A stretch of 64,000 bases of DNA from Mucilaginibacter aurantiaciroseus (GCF_024055595.1 NZ_JAMXOF010000001.1:1178001-1242000), one strand, 5' to 3'; positions 39,514-50,138 are shown, numbered from the stretch's first letter. The notes: generated from the letters alone by a model not told the origin. Numbers and translations: made by a program.

Positions 39514-40488
39514 TTAATATTCCCTTACCAACAACCCGTCTGCAAAATCGCGCAGATATTGTTTATTTTCTTCGGGCAGGGTTATCTGGTCTAATGCTTC
39601 AAAAGCTTTTTCGGCGTAGGCCTGCATTTCGGCTTCGGCAAACTGACGGATGTTTACGCTGTTATAAATCTCGGTAACAGCCTTAACCTTTTCAGGGGCA
39701 TCGAAAGTTGGAAAGGTGATCCAGCGGGCCAGTTTCTCGGCATTGGTATCTTTAACCAGTTCCAGGGCTTTGATGAGCAGGTAGGTTTTTTTGTTGGAGA
39801 TGATATCCCCGCCAACCTGTTTGCCGAATTTTTCGGGGTTACCGTAAACGTCCAAAATATCATCCTGTAGCTGGAAAGCTATGCCCAGGTTAATGCCAAA
39901 CTCCGAAAGTAAATTAGCGTCTTTCTCATCAGCTTCGCCGATAAGCGCGCCTATCTTTAAAGCGCCGCCAAGCACCACAGCCGTTTTCAGGCGGATCATG
40001 TTGATGTATTCCTTAATGGTGATGTTGTTGCTGGTCTCGAAGGTCATATCCAGTTGCTGGCCTTCGCAAACGCCGATTGCGGTGTCGTTAAAGATATCGA
40101 GCACCTTGCGCAGGAGGTTGTCGCGCACCTGCATCATCAGCTTATAACCCTCTATCAGCATCACATCGCCCGACAAGATAGCCACGTTATTGTTCCACTT
40201 TTCGTGAACGGTGGTTTTGCCACGCCTTTTGGGGGCATTATCCATAATATCGTCATGCATCAGCGTGAAGTTGTGGAATACCTCGATAGCCAGTGCAGGG
40301 GGAAGTGCAGCTTCTACATCACCGCCAAACAAATCGCAAGCCATCAGGAGCAGGGCAGGGCGCATGCGTTTACCCCCCAAAGCCAATATGTACTTTATAG
40401 GTTCGTATAATTCGGCCGGGTATTCGGGGTATTTCAGTTTGTCTACGGAGCTTGCAATCAGCGACTGCAGGTCTTCAAGTTTTCTCAT
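39514..40488 (-). CDS. Polyprenyl diphosphate synthase
   Basis: 324 residues from the ATG at 40488, where the family N-terminus (RKLEDLQSLIASSVDKL) begins; an ATG at 40533 is less likely. The first Asp-rich motif is DDIMD (LMHDDIMDNAPKRRG) and the second QLQDDILDVYG, with GGKRMRPALLLMAC upstream. Trans-isoprenyl chain elongation from IPP. Product length (farnesyl, geranylgeranyl or octaprenyl) cannot be told. 86 bp downstream of rnr on the same strand. Confidence 0.92.
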   Translation of the reverse strand: MRKLEDLQSLIASSVDKLKYPEYPAELYEPIKYILALGGKRMRPALLLMACDLFGGDVEAALPPALAIEVFHNFTLMHDDIMDNAPKRRGKTTVHEKWNNNVAILSGDVMLIEGYKLMMQVRDNLLRKVLDIFNDTAIGVCEGQQLDMTFETSNNITIKEYINMIRLKTAVVLGGALKIGALIGEADEKDANLLSEFGINLGIAFQLQDDILDVYGNPEKFGKQVGGDIISNKKTYLLIKALELVKDTNAEKLARWITFPTFDAPEKVKAVTEIYNSVNIRQFAEAEMQAYAEKAFEALDQITLPEENKQYLRDFADGLLVREY

Positions 40489-40574
40489 GTTTTTGAGTGT
40501 GTTAAAGTGCCGGAGGCGAGGAGTGAAGAGCATAGTAAACGCGCTTCACACTCATATCCCGCACTAATCACATA

Positions 40575-42713
40575 TTAATTATTTACTAATGAAAAGTCTA
40601 TTTGTTTCTTGGTAAGGTCTACGTTCTTCACTCTTATTTGCACCTCATCGCCAAGCTGGTAAACCTTCTTTTTACGCTGGCCAATGATGGCATAGTTCTT
40701 CTCATCCAAAGTATAAAAATCGTCGCTTATATCGCGCAGGCGAATCATACCCTCACATTTGTTCTGTACGATCTCTACATACATTCCCCATTCGGTAACG
40801 CCCGAGATAATGCCGGTAAATATGTTGCCCACCTGGTCTTTCAGGTACTCGGCCTGTTTGTATTTAACAGATGAGCGCTCTGCATCCGCAGCCTTTTTCT
40901 CCATTTGCGAACTGTGCTTACAAAGCTCTTCGTAATGGTCGGCGTTGGCGCTTTGGCCGCCGTTTAGGTAATGTTGTAACAAGCGGTGCACCATCACATC
41001 CGGGTACCTACGGATAGGCGAGGTAAAATGCGTGTAATGGTCAAATGCTAAACCATAGTGACTGCTGCTTTTGGTGGTGTAGATAGCTTTAGCCATCGAG
41101 CGGATAGCCAGCTGGGTAAGCACGTTCTGTTCTTTTTTACCTTCCACATCCTCCATTAAAAAATTGAGGGACTTGGCGGTTTCCTTATCAGACTTGGTAT
41201 TGATCTTATATCCAAACCTTGCCGCAAATTGCGCGAAGTTGGCCAGCGCATCGGGCTTTGGCGTATCGTGCACGCGGTATACAAAGGTATATTTATGCTT
41301 GCCTTTGCCCATTTTGCTAACATGCTCGGCTACCTTGCGGTTAGCTAAAAGCATAAAGTCTTCAATCAGTTTGTGGGCATCTTTACGTTCTTTTACATAA
41401 ACGCCGGTAGGTTTGCCGGTTTCATCCAGCTTAAATTTAACCTCGGTGGTTTCAAAGCTGATGGCGCCTGCTTTAAACTTGCGGTCGCGAAGCTTGTAGG
41501 CCAAGGCGTTTAGTTTTTCTATTTCCTCAACGTAATCACCGGTTTTTGTTTCGATAACGTCCTGTACTTCTTCGTAGGTAAAGCGCCTGTCGGAGTGAAT
41601 GACGGTTTTGCCGTACCATTCTGTCTGGATATTGGCATCCTCATCCAGCTCAAATACAGCGGCAAAGCAAAGCTTATCCTCATGCGGGCGAAGCGAACAA
41701 AGTCCATTAGACAACCGCTCCGGAAGCATCGGGATCACCCTGTCCACCAGATAAACTGACGTGCCACGTTCGTAAGCTTCCTTATCCAAAGCCGAGTCAG
41801 GAATTATATAGTGTGACACATCAGCAATGTGTACACCAACCTCGTAATTTCCATTATCCAGTTTTTTGAACGATAGCGCATCATCAAAATCCTTGGCGTC
41901 AAATGGGTCGATGGTAAAGGTAAGCACATCACGAAAATCGCGTCGCTTGGCAACCTCTTCGGCGCTTATTTCGCTTGGGATCTCTTCGGCATCGCGTTCA
42001 ACCTCGGCAGGGAAGGACAGGGGGAACCCGTAATCGGCCAGGATGGCGTTCATTTCGGTATCGTTCTCGCCCTGTTCGCCCAAAATATGTTTGATACGGC
42101 CTATCGGGTTTTTAGCACTTGCAGGCCAGTCGGTAATTTCGGCTACGGCTTTAATACCATTCTTGGCACCGTTAAGATCGCTGATGGGTATAAAAATATC
42201 GTGCATCATCTTGCGATCATCGGGGATAAAGAACGCGAAACGCTCAGATAATTTCACCACACCGGTAAACTCCATTTTGTTACGCTGCAATATCTCTATG
42301 ATCTCGCCTTCCTGGTGTTTGCCTCGGCTTTTGGCGTACACGTAAACCTTTACACGGTCGCCGTTAAGGGCGTTGCGCAGTTTACGGGGTGCTACAAAAA
42401 TATCGGTTTCAGATGGGTCGTCGGTAACAATAAAGGCCGAGCCATCGTTGGTGAGGTCAACCTTGCCTTCAACAAAAGTTTTAAGCTCGAGCAGTTGGAA
42501 TTTGCCGGGCGTTACTTCTTTCATTACGCCTTTAAAGGCTTCGTTCTTTAGTATGTCAAGGATTACGCCGCGGGCATCGGGGTCGCGTACGTTTAGCTTG
42601 GCAGAAACTTGTTTGTGGTTTAGCGGCGTATTGCCGTTTTGTTCAAATATATCCAGTACCATTTGCGTTAGCACCTGGTCTATGGTAGAGTTGTGTTTAT
42701 TCTTTTTTGACAT
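40575..42713 (-). CDS. rnr: Ribonuclease R
   Basis: 3-prime to 5-prime exoribonuclease, 712 residues. In order: N-terminal helix-turn-helix-like domain, cold-shock domains (about 70-230), the RNB catalytic domain with TIDPFDAKDFDDALS (metal-binding Asp residues) and LRDRKF, HYTHFTSPIRRYPDVMVHR, and a C-terminal S1 domain (GIISGVTEWGMYVEIV). Degrades structured RNA. Full length and intact. Confidence 0.96.
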   Translation of the reverse strand: MSKKNKHNSTIDQVLTQMVLDIFEQNGNTPLNHKQVSAKLNVRDPDARGVILDILKNEAFKGVMKEVTPGKFQLLELKTFVEGKVDLTNDGSAFIVTDDPSETDIFVAPRKLRNALNGDRVKVYVYAKSRGKHQEGEIIEILQRNKMEFTGVVKLSERFAFFIPDDRKMMHDIFIPISDLNGAKNGIKAVAEITDWPASAKNPIGRIKHILGEQGENDTEMNAILADYGFPLSFPAEVERDAEEIPSEISAEEVAKRRDFRDVLTFTIDPFDAKDFDDALSFKKLDNGNYEVGVHIADVSHYIIPDSALDKEAYERGTSVYLVDRVIPMLPERLSNGLCSLRPHEDKLCFAAVFELDEDANIQTEWYGKTVIHSDRRFTYEEVQDVIETKTGDYVEEIEKLNALAYKLRDRKFKAGAISFETTEVKFKLDETGKPTGVYVKERKDAHKLIEDFMLLANRKVAEHVSKMGKGKHKYTFVYRVHDTPKPDALANFAQFAARFGYKINTKSDKETAKSLNFLMEDVEGKKEQNVLTQLAIRSMAKAIYTTKSSSHYGLAFDHYTHFTSPIRRYPDVMVHRLLQHYLNGGQSANADHYEELCKHSSQMEKKAADAERSSVKYKQAEYLKDQVGNIFTGIISGVTEWGMYVEIVQNKCEGMIRLRDISDDFYTLDEKNYAIIGQRKKKVYQLGDEVQIRVKNVDLTKKQIDFSLVNN

Positions 42714-42863
42714 TTATTGATGTTTGTTGCTAAGGTACGAAATGCTAAGGCTTTGTAGGGTAACGATTGCGAAACATTTAAAGCCCGCGTAAGCATAATG
42801 TAAAAAATGTCGATTTTGTTGGGCTTTATAGGTAACCTGTATGATTTATGATAGTTTTACCAC

Positions 42864-43553
42864 ATGAAAACTTTAGGACTTATCGGCGGTACCAGTTGGG
42901 TATCTACCATAGATTATTACCGCTTTATTAACCAGGGCATTAACGATAAACTGGGTGGCGTAAATGCCGCGCAATTATTGTTGCATTCTTTTAATTACGC
43001 CGATATCGTTAAAAACCATGCTGAAAACAATTGGGATAAAACAACTCAAATGATCATCGACGCGGGAATCGGATTAAAAAACGCTGGTGCCGAAGCCATT
43101 ATCCTTTGTGCCAATACGTTGCATTTGGTTGCCGAAGAAGCCGAACAGGGCATTGGCCTACCTGTCATCAATATCGCGATAGCAACTGCTAAAGTTATAA
43201 ACCAGCACGGCTTAACCAAGGTAGCTTTGTTAGGCACCAAGTTCACCATGGAGAAAACTTTTTTTACCGATAAGCTTACTTCCGCGGGCATCGAAGCCAT
43301 AACACCCAACCAGGCCGACCGCGATTACATCCACCAAACGCTTATGGACGAATTGGGCAAAGGTATTTTACTGTCCGAAACGAAAGCCCGTTACCTGAAA
43401 ATTATGGAAGACTTAGTACAAAACGGCGCGCAAGCCATTATTTTAGGTTGTACCGAAATACCTTTGCTGATAAAACCCGAAGATACCAATGTAATGCAAT
43501 TTGATACTACGCAGATCCATTCGGCAGCAGCGGTTGAGTTTGCTTTGGGGTAA
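42864..43553 (+). CDS. Aspartate/glutamate racemase family protein
   Basis: 229 residues. The two catalytic cysteines are at IILCANTLHL and IILGCTEIPLL, each in its family motif, and LGLIGGTSWVSTIDYYR opens the protein. Racemises Asp or Glu, or acts on related acids; the YgeA-like form has broad substrates. Not murI, which has a different N-terminus. The MFS gene follows after 61 bp. Confidence 0.9.
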   Translation: MKTLGLIGGTSWVSTIDYYRFINQGINDKLGGVNAAQLLLHSFNYADIVKNHAENNWDKTTQMIIDAGIGLKNAGAEAIILCANTLHLVAEEAEQGIGLPVINIAIATAKVINQHGLTKVALLGTKFTMEKTFFTDKLTSAGIEAITPNQADRDYIHQTLMDELGKGILLSETKARYLKIMEDLVQNGAQAIILGCTEIPLLIKPEDTNVMQFDTTQIHSAAAVEFALG

Positions 43554-43614
43554 GGAAAACGTCGATTTTTTCAAACATTTCTTAAACTCCAAAAATTGCA
43601 TACTTTTATCTGCA

Positions 43615-44934
43615 ATGGAAGAAAAGAATAACGAAAGAACCATCCGGGCATGGGCTATGTTCGATTGGGCAAACTCGGCTTACAACCTGGTGATCACCAC
43701 AACCGTTTTCCCGGCCTATTATGTGGCTATTACCGCCAACGCGGCAAACGGTAACCGGGTAAATTTTTTTGGCTTCAGCGTTATTAATACTGCCCTGCAA
43801 GATTATGCCCTTGCTGCCGCTTACCTGATAATGGTGCTTTTACTTCCAATATTAAGTTCCATTGCCGATTACCGCGGTAATAAAAAAGTGTTTATGCAAT
43901 TCTTTACCGCAATAGGCTCGCTTGCCTGTTGCAGTTTGTTTTTTGTGAATGAGCAAAATATTCAGTGGGGCATTGTCGCCTTCGCTATAGCGGCCATAGG
44001 TTATGCCGGTGGTTTTGTATTCTATAACTCTTATCTGCCAGAGATTGCTACCCTTGATATGCAGGATAAAGTGAGCGCAAAAGGTTTCACTTACGGCTAT
44101 ATAGGCAGCGTTTTGCTCCAGCTTATTTGCTTCGTATTTATATTAATGCCCGATACTTTTGGGTTAACAAAAGGCTCGGCTTCACGCTTGTCATTCCTGT
44201 TAGTAGGCATTTGGTGGATGGGTTTCGCTTTAATTCCATTCAACATATTGCCTAAGGGCAGCCCAAATGCACAATCGCACCACAAAAATATTATCAAAGG
44301 CGGCTTTATAGAATTAGGCAGCGTTTGGATTAAAATAAAAAGCATGCCACTACTTAAATGGTTTTTGTCGGCATTCTTTTTTTACTCCATGGGCGTACAA
44401 ACCATTATGTTGGTTGCTACCAGCTTTGCCGCCAAAATATTAGGCATGCCAACTGAAGATTTGATCAAGATTATCCTCATCATACAAGTGGTTGCCATTG
44501 CGGGTGCTACGATAATGTCGCGCCTATCTGATAAATACGGTAACGTACGGGTGCTGATATTTGTGGTATTACTATGGATAGGCATTTGTATTGCTGCATA
44601 CTTCACCAAAACAGCAACGCATTTTTATATTGTAGCCATATTTGTAGGCTTGGTAATGGGAGGGATCCAGTCGTTATCACGTTCTACCTACTCTAAATAT
44701 TTACCGCAAGATATCACTGACACCGCATCGTTCTTTAGCTTTTACGACGTTACCGAAAAGCTTGCCATTGTAGGCGGTTTATTAAGTTTTGGCTTTATTG
44801 AGGAGTGGACGGGCAACATGCGTAACTCCACACTGGTATTAGGCATATTCTTTGTTGTAGGTTTGTTTTTGCTGTTTTCATTATTAACAGCCGAGAACAA
44901 AGCGAAGAAAAATGCCGAATTTAGCACCCGTTAA
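43615..44934 (+). CDS. MFS transporter, UMF1 type
   Basis: 439 residues from the ATG at 43615 (MEEKNNERTIRAWAMFDWAN); a longer frame from 43501 would overlap the preceding gene. About twelve membrane helices. FDWANSAYNLVITTTVFPAYY, LSSIADYRGNKKVFMQ and GLVMGGIQSLSRSTYS are typical of the UMF1/Atg22-like group. The substrate is unknown. A TACTTTTA box, one base off TAnnTTTG, lies just upstream. Confidence 0.88.
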   Translation: MEEKNNERTIRAWAMFDWANSAYNLVITTTVFPAYYVAITANAANGNRVNFFGFSVINTALQDYALAAAYLIMVLLLPILSSIADYRGNKKVFMQFFTAIGSLACCSLFFVNEQNIQWGIVAFAIAAIGYAGGFVFYNSYLPEIATLDMQDKVSAKGFTYGYIGSVLLQLICFVFILMPDTFGLTKGSASRLSFLLVGIWWMGFALIPFNILPKGSPNAQSHHKNIIKGGFIELGSVWIKIKSMPLLKWFLSAFFFYSMGVQTIMLVATSFAAKILGMPTEDLIKIILIIQVVAIAGATIMSRLSDKYGNVRVLIFVVLLWIGICIAAYFTKTATHFYIVAIFVGLVMGGIQSLSRSTYSKYLPQDITDTASFFSFYDVTEKLAIVGGLLSFGFIEEWTGNMRNSTLVLGIFFVVGLFLLFSLLTAENKAKKNAEFSTR

Positions 44935-44949
44935 CTTTTACCCTTACTA

Positions 44950-45678
44950 ATGACAATTGAGTTATTTATCCCGTGTTTTATAGATCAGTTGTATCCGGCC
45001 ACTGCATTTAATACCGTTAAAGTGCTGGAAAAGGCCGGTTGTAAGGTAAACTACAATCCCAAACAAACCTGCTGCGGTCAACCCGCATTCAATGCCGGTT
45101 TTTGGGACGATGCCAAAGCTGTGGGCAGCAAATTTCTGAATGATTTTCGCGAGGATAGCATTATTGTTTCGCCATCAGCATCCTGCACCGGTATGGTTCG
45201 TAATTATTATAACGACCTATTTACCAATACCGCGTTACATAATAAATGCCGCAACATCCAAAGTAACATTTACGAGCTAAGCGATTTTTTGGTGAACATC
45301 ATGAACGTGGATTATTTTGGTGCCGAACTGGAAGGCCGCGCCGTTTATCACGATAGCTGCGCCGGCCTGCGCGAATGCAAAATTAAAGACGAGCCACGCC
45401 AGCTGCTTTCTAAAGTATTAGGCCTGGAACTCGTCGACCTGAAAGATAACGAAACCTGCTGCGGTTTTGGCGGCACGTTTGCCGTTAAGTTTGATGGCAT
45501 AGCCACTGCCATGGCACAGCAAAAGGTTGATAACGCCCTTGCCGCCAATGCCGAATATATCATCTCTACCGACGCTTCCTGCCTGCTGCACCTGCAAGGT
45601 TATATCGATAAAAACAGCTTGCCCATCAAAACCATCCACATAGCCGATGTGCTTGCACATGGGTGGGGGAATGTGTAA
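44950..45678 (+). CDS. LutA/YkgE-type (Fe-S) oxidoreductase subunit
   Basis: 242 residues with two CCG domains: CCGQPAFNAGF and CCGFGGTFAVK, each with upstream Cys (PCFIDQ, DSCAGLRECK). These are seen in the LutA subunit of lactate utilisation complexes. lutB and lutC do not follow; the rest of the complex must lie elsewhere if present. 15 bp after the MFS gene, so perhaps co-transcribed with it. Confidence 0.88.
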   Translation: MTIELFIPCFIDQLYPATAFNTVKVLEKAGCKVNYNPKQTCCGQPAFNAGFWDDAKAVGSKFLNDFREDSIIVSPSASCTGMVRNYYNDLFTNTALHNKCRNIQSNIYELSDFLVNIMNVDYFGAELEGRAVYHDSCAGLRECKIKDEPRQLLSKVLGLELVDLKDNETCCGFGGTFAVKFDGIATAMAQQKVDNALAANAEYIISTDASCLLHLQGYIDKNSLPIKTIHIADVLAHGWGNV

Positions 45679-45699
45679 TCCGCTTATTTAAACATTTAC

Positions 45700-45729
45700 T
45701 TTCGCTGTATAAATAAAATCCTATTTTTG
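45700..45729 (+). promoter_or_regulatory. Promoter of the thrS-infC-rpmI-rplT operon
   Basis: TATTTTTG (45722-45729) is a full -7 match. TTTC at 45700-45703, one mismatch from TTTG, lies 18 nt upstream. The leader to the thrS ATG is about 70 nt; I see no T-box, in line with a phylum without them. Confidence 0.5.
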
Positions 45730-45805
45730 CGCTAAGTATAGATCGCGTTAGTATGCGATTGGTTATAATTCACTTATTTATTAAAAATTTAAATCATAGT
45801 TGTAG

Positions 45806-47731
45806 ATGATTAGTATTACACTTCCTGATGGTTCCGTTCGTGAATACGACAAAGGGATTACTTCTATGCAGATAGCCTTGTCTATCTCCGAAGGTTTAGC
45901 ACGTAACGTATTGGCTGCCGAAATAAACGGCGAGATTTGGGATGCAAGCCGCCCTATCGAAGAAAATTCGGCAGTTAAGCTCTTAACCTGGAACGATGCA
46001 AAAGGTAAAGCAACCTATTGGCACTCATCCGCCCACTTACTGGCCGAAGCTTTAGAGGTTTTATACCCTGGTACCAAATTTGGTATCGGCCCGGCTATCG
46101 AAACCGGTTTTTATTATGATGTTGACTTTGGCGACGAGCCATTCTCATCAGATGATTTCAAGAAAATTGAAGACAAAGTTATCGAGCTTGCTAAAACCAA
46201 AAGCGAATACATTCGCAAACCGGTTAGTAAAGCTGATGCTATTGAATACTTTACCGAGAAAGGGGATGAGTACAAGCTTGACCTTTTGAAGGACCTGCCG
46301 GATGGCGCCATTACTTTTTACACACAAGGTAACTTTACCGACTTGTGCCGTGGCCCGCACATCCCTAACACAGGTAGCATCAAAGCAGTAAAGCTAATGA
46401 GCGTTGCCGGTGCATACTGGCGTGGCGATGAAAGCCGCAAACAGCTTACACGTATCTATGGGGTTACTTTCCCTAAGGCGAGTGAGTTGACTGATTACCT
46501 GTACCTGATAGAGGAAGCCAAAAAACGCGACCACCGTAAATTAGGTAAGGAATTGGAACTGTTTGCTTTTAGCGAAAAAGTAGGTATGGGCCTGCCATTG
46601 TGGTTGCCTAAAGGTACTGCTTTGCGCGAACGCCTGACTAACTTTCTGCAAAAAGCACAGGCTAAGTCCGGTTACGAGCAGGTAATTACACCGCATATCG
46701 GTCACAAAAACCTTTATGTAACATCTGGTCACTACGAAAAATATGGTGCCGATGCGTTCCAGCCGATAAAAACCCCGCAGGAGGGAGAGGAGTTTTTCTT
46801 AAAACCGATGAACTGCCCGCACCACTGCGAGATCTATAAAACTAAACCGCGCTCCTACAAAGACCTTCCTGTTCGTTTGGCAGAGTTTGGTACTGTTTAC
46901 CGTTACGAGCAAAGCGGCGAGTTGCACGGCTTAACCCGTGTACGTGGTTTTACACAGGATGACGCGCACTTGTTCTGCCGTCCCGACCAGGTAAAAGAAG
47001 AATTTAAAAAGGTTATTGACCTGGTGCTTTATGTATTCGCTGCTTTAGGTTTTGACAGCTATACCGCACAGGTATCGCTACGCGACCCGAACAACAAAAC
47101 CAAATATATTGGTACCGACGAGAACTGGGCTTTGGCCGAAAGTGCTATCATTGAGGCTGCTGCCGAGAAAAACCTAACTACTGTAGTTGAATATGGAGAA
47201 GCGGCTTTCTATGGCCCCAAGCTTGATTTTATGGTGAAGGATGCGCTTGGCCGTAAATGGCAGTTAGGAACTATCCAGGTAGATTACAATTTACCGGAGC
47301 GATTCGAGCTGGAATATACAGGGAGCGATAACCAAAAACACCGCCCGGTAATGATTCACCGTGCACCGTTTGGCTCGTTGGAACGTTTTGTTGCCGTATT
47401 AATTGAGCATTGTGCCGGTAATTTCCCGCTTTGGTTGTCGCCAGAGCAATTTATTATCCTGCCCATATCTGAAAAATATGAAGAATATGCAAAAAAACTT
47501 TCAGATGAGTTAAAAGATTCCGATATTTGCGGGCTGATTGACTTTAGAGATGAGAAAATCGGGCGTAAAATACGCGACGCTGAAGTTAAAAAAATCCCTT
47601 ATATGCTTATTGTAGGCGAAAAAGAGGCAACCGAAGGGTTGGTTTCTGTCCGCAAACACGGCACAGGTGATTTGGGTAGCATGAGCATTGAGGATTTTAA
47701 ACAACAAATAATTAAAGAAATAACAGTATAA
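45806..47731 (+). CDS. thrS: Threonyl-tRNA synthetase
   Basis: 641 residues, usual length. TGS domain (about 1-62), the editing (SAD) domain with [11 protein letters not shown] and [15 protein letters not shown] [10 protein letters not shown], class II core with motif 2 ([20 protein letters not shown]) and motif 3 ([11 protein letters not shown]), and a C-terminal anticodon-binding domain. First gene of the thrS-infC-rpmI-rplT cluster. The stop overlaps the region of the infC start (1 base between). Confidence 0.97.
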   Translation: MISITLPDGSVREYDKGITSMQIALSISEGLARNVLAAEINGEIWDASRPIEENSAVKLLTWNDAKGKATYWHSSAHLLAEALEVLYPGTKFGIGPAIETGFYYDVDFGDEPFSSDDFKKIEDKVIELAKTKSEYIRKPVSKADAIEYFTEKGDEYKLDLLKDLPDGAITFYTQGNFTDLCRGPHIPNTGSIKAVKLMSVAGAYWRGDESRKQLTRIYGVTFPKASELTDYLYLIEEAKKRDHRKLGKELELFAFSEKVGMGLPLWLPKGTALRERLTNFLQKAQAKSGYEQVITPHIGHKNLYVTSGHYEKYGADAFQPIKTPQEGEEFFLKPMNCPHHCEIYKTKPRSYKDLPVRLAEFGTVYRYEQSGELHGLTRVRGFTQDDAHLFCRPDQVKEEFKKVIDLVLYVFAALGFDSYTAQVSLRDPNNKTKYIGTDENWALAESAIIEAAAEKNLTTVVEYGEAAFYGPKLDFMVKDALGRKWQLGTIQVDYNLPERFELEYTGSDNQKHRPVMIHRAPFGSLERFVAVLIEHCAGNFPLWLSPEQFIILPISEKYEEYAKKLSDELKDSDICGLIDFRDEKIGRKIRDAEVKKIPYMLIVGEKEATEGLVSVRKHGTGDLGSMSIEDFKQQIIKEITV

Positions 47732-47732
47732 C

Positions 47733-48299
47733 TTGGCTTTAAACAAACCTTTCAACAGAGGACCAAGGCTTCCATTTAAGAAAAAAGAAGCCGAACATAA
47801 TATCAACCAGTTTATTAGGGCACAAGAAGTGCGCCTTGTAGGTGACAACGTTGAGCAGGGTATATTCTCGTTAAGAGATGCACTTGCCATCGCTCAGGAA
47901 CAAGAACTTGACCTGGTTGAGATATCTCCAAACGCAGTACCTCCCGTTTGTAAAGTAACCGATTACAATAAATTCGTTTACGAGCAAAAGAAGAAACTAA
48001 AAGAGATAAAAAGCAACGCCAAGCAAACCGTTATTAAAGAGATCCGTTTCGGGCCGAATACTGATGACCATGACTTTGAATTTAAATTAAAGCATGCGCA
48101 AAAGTTTTTGGAAGCCGGCGAAAAAGTAAGGGCTTACGTACACTTTAAAGGCCGTGCAATTGTATACAAAGAACAAGGCGAGATATTATTGCTACGTTTT
48201 GCACAAGCATTAGAAGATTTAGGTAAAGTAGAGCAATTACCAAAGCTGGAAGGTAAACGTATGTTTTTAACGGTTGCTTCAAAAGCGCAGAAAAAGTAA
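47733..48299 (+). CDS. infC: Translation initiation factor IF-3
   Basis: 188 residues. N-domain ([34 protein letters not shown]) and C-domain ([33 protein letters not shown]). The start codon is TTG at 47733; no ATG or GTG in frame lies nearby and the protein begins correctly there (ALNKPFNRG). In E. coli infC also uses a rare start codon (AUU), through which IF-3 limits its own synthesis. The gene follows the thrS stop by 1 base. Confidence 0.96.
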   Translation: MALNKPFNRGPRLPFKKKEAEHNINQFIRAQEVRLVGDNVEQGIFSLRDALAIAQEQELDLVEISPNAVPPVCKVTDYNKFVYEQKKKLKEIKSNAKQTVIKEIRFGPNTDDHDFEFKLKHAQKFLEAGEKVRAYVHFKGRAIVYKEQGEILLLRFAQALEDLGKVEQLPKLEGKRMFLTVASKAQKK

Positions 48300-48387
48300 C
48301 AATTAAGGCAGGTGCGTTGGTATGCAGTTGCAATTAAAATAAAACGTTGAGATAACGTAAATCATCTAAAAACAAATAAATAGAGTT

Positions 48388-48588
48388 ATGCCAAAAATGA
48401 AAACCAATTCCAGTGCAAAAAAGCGCTTTAGGCTTACTGGAACCGGTAAAATTGCCAGAAAAAACGCATTCAAAAGCCACATCTTAACAAAGATGTCGAC
48501 TAAACGTAAGCGTAACCTTAGTCACACCAGCCTGGTATCTAAAGCTGACTTAGGCAACGTAAAACGTATGCTTTGCATAGGCAAGTAA
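48388..48588 (+). CDS. rpmI: Ribosomal protein bL35
   Basis: 66 residues with the bL35 signature [19 protein letters not shown] and a basic helical remainder. 88 bp after infC; that gap has no clear terminator. It is the place where L20 binds the mRNA in gamma-proteobacteria and Bacillus to control rpmI-rplT, but I cannot identify such a site here by eye. Confidence 0.97.
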   Translation: MPKMKTNSSAKKRFRLTGTGKIARKNAFKSHILTKMSTKRKRNLSHTSLVSKADLGNVKRMLCIGK

Positions 48589-48664
48589 TCAAACAAATTT
48601 TTTAACCAGGTATTAGAGTACAGAAGCTCCTGAAAAGGACACTCACTACCAAAAACAACACAAC

Positions 48665-49009
48665 ATGCCACGTTCAGTTAACGCAGTCGCGTCGAGAAGA
48701 CGCCGGAAAAGGATCATGAACCTCGCCAAAGGTTATTGGGGTTCAAGAAGCAAGGTTTACACCGTTGCTAAAAATACAGTAGAAAAAGGTTTACAGTATG
48801 CATACCGTGACCGTAAGACCAAAAAACGCGAGTTTAGGGCCTTATGGATCCAACGTATCAACGCAGGTGCACGCCAGCACGGCATTTCTTACTCTCAATT
48901 AATAGGTAAGTTAGCCGCTAAAGAAATTGGTTTAAACCGTAAGGTATTAGCTGATTTAGCGATGAACCACCCTGATGCATTCAAAGCTATCATTGACGCT
49001 GTAAAATAA
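48665..49009 (+). CDS. rplT: Ribosomal protein bL20
   Basis: 114 residues: [20 protein letters not shown], then [15 protein letters not shown] and the globular [19 protein letters not shown]. Assembly protein of the 50S subunit. Last gene of the operon; terminator 19 bp downstream. Confidence 0.97.
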   Translation: MPRSVNAVASRRRRKRIMNLAKGYWGSRSKVYTVAKNTVEKGLQYAYRDRKTKKREFRALWIQRINAGARQHGISYSQLIGKLAAKEIGLNRKVLADLAMNHPDAFKAIIDAVK

Positions 49010-49027
49010 TCAGCGCATATTTATATT

Positions 49028-49062
49028 AAAAGGTCTTCTGTTTATTCAGAAGGCTTTTTTTG
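49028..49062 (+). terminator. Rho-independent terminator of the thrS-rplT operon
   Basis: AAGGTCTTCTG and CAGAAGGCTTT pair around TTTATT, followed by a run of T. It lies about 20 nt after the rplT stop. Confidence 0.75.
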
Positions 49063-49071
49063 TTTATAACA

Positions 49072-49137
49072 TTGTCATCTTGAGCTTGTCGAAGGATTGT
49101 ACAATTCGCTAATGGTTCGACTGGCTCACCATGACAA
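49072..49137. repeat. Dispersed inverted repeat, family C copy 2
   Basis: TTGTCATCTTGAGCTTGTCGA at the left and TCGACTGGCTCACCATGACAA at the right form the inverted arms. It resembles the element at 30552-30636. It lies between convergent rplT and the SRPBCC gene. Confidence 0.6.
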
Positions 49138-49152
49138 GCGTCTCTTACACAT

Positions 49153-50019
49153 CTAACTCTCGGCACCCAGTGTTTGCCTGCTATCAATAGGCTTAATATG
49201 TAAACGGAAGCGGGAGGTATCATCTCCGAGCAAACTATCTTCAACCATTTTTTCTTCAAATACAATTGCTATTGGTTCTGCATAGTAGTTATCATTTACT
49301 TGTGATGTATCTGAAGCGATGCCGCCATCGATATCCATATACTGTTTAAAGTTGCGTACATCCTTATCGACCATGTTTTTAAATAGCGGGTTTAAGATAT
49401 GGGCGATGCCACCTCCAAAACCACCGGCAGGAGGGCGGTAGCTGATGATGATATCTACCAAGGTGCCGCTACCATTAATGCTATCCTGGAAACGTACTTT
49501 ACCAGCGTTATCAATCAATGACCCGGGTATCGAACTCCAGCCGATGCTGTAACCCGGCTCATCACGAACAATCTCGGCATCCCAACTTACTTTGACTGTT
49601 CCGATAGGTATTTTTAACACCCAATGTGAGCGTATATTATCTATGACCTCCACACTCTCGAGGTGTTTCATGAAAAGGGGCAGGTTATCCAGGTTGCGCC
49701 AAAAGTCATAAACTTCCTGGCGTGGTTTGTCAATATAGTATGATGAACGGATGTTTATGTTAACCGGCTCGGTACTGTTACGGCCCATTCGCGAATATAA
49801 TTCACAATGGCCCGTAAGTCCGCGGTTGAGCAGGTATCCACCCGCGCCAAGCTTGATAATGCTGGTGAAAGGGCTTTTGAATAATCCTCTAAAACCGGAT
49901 AATGCCAGTTTGATACCACTTGCGATAGAAATGGTACGCTCGGCGGTAGAAAGGTTTAAACTTGGTTCCTGGCTTTCGGCCGGGCCACGGTATCTGTTTT
50001 GCAATGCTAATGATGTCAT
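49153..50019 (-). CDS. SRPBCC family protein with DUF2892-like N-terminus
   Basis: 288 residues. The N-terminal part (LNLSTAERTISIASGIKLAL, GYLLNRGLTGHCELYSRMG) resembles the small YgaP/DUF2892 membrane module; from about residue 90 follows a Polyketide-cyclase/COQ10 type SRPBCC domain (YIDKPRQEVYDFWRNLDNLP, WVLKIPIGTVKVSWDAEIV). Such proteins bind hydrophobic ligands. The C-terminal 60 residues are low in motifs. Convergent with rplT and divergent from the B12 operon. Confidence 0.85.
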   Translation of the reverse strand: MTSLALQNRYRGPAESQEPSLNLSTAERTISIASGIKLALSGFRGLFKSPFTSIIKLGAGGYLLNRGLTGHCELYSRMGRNSTEPVNINIRSSYYIDKPRQEVYDFWRNLDNLPLFMKHLESVEVIDNIRSHWVLKIPIGTVKVSWDAEIVRDEPGYSIGWSSIPGSLIDNAGKVRFQDSINGSGTLVDIIISYRPPAGGFGGGIAHILNPLFKNMVDKDVRNFKQYMDIDGGIASDTSQVNDNYYAEPIAIVFEEKMVEDSLLGDDTSRFRLHIKPIDSRQTLGAES

Positions 50020-50107
50020 GGTATGTTGCGTTTGTATTTATTAAACACCTTAAATTACAGCGGGTTTTCGTTAATTGAAATTAATTTAACCGGTGCTGAT
50101 AATTGCA

Positions 50108-50138
50108 TTTGCCGTTAGCATTTCTAATGCTACATTTG
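50108..50138 (+). promoter_or_regulatory. Promoter of the B12 operon
   Basis: TTTG (50108-50111), 19-nt spacer, TACATTTG (50131-50138): both halves match the Bacteroidota consensus TTTG-N19-21-TAnnTTTG exactly. Transcription would begin at about 50143, at the first base of the riboswitch. Confidence 0.75.

Noticed and set aside
43501..43614. Longer N-terminus of the MFS transporter
   Set aside because: It would overlap the racemase gene and adds 38 non-membrane residues; the family start is at 43615.
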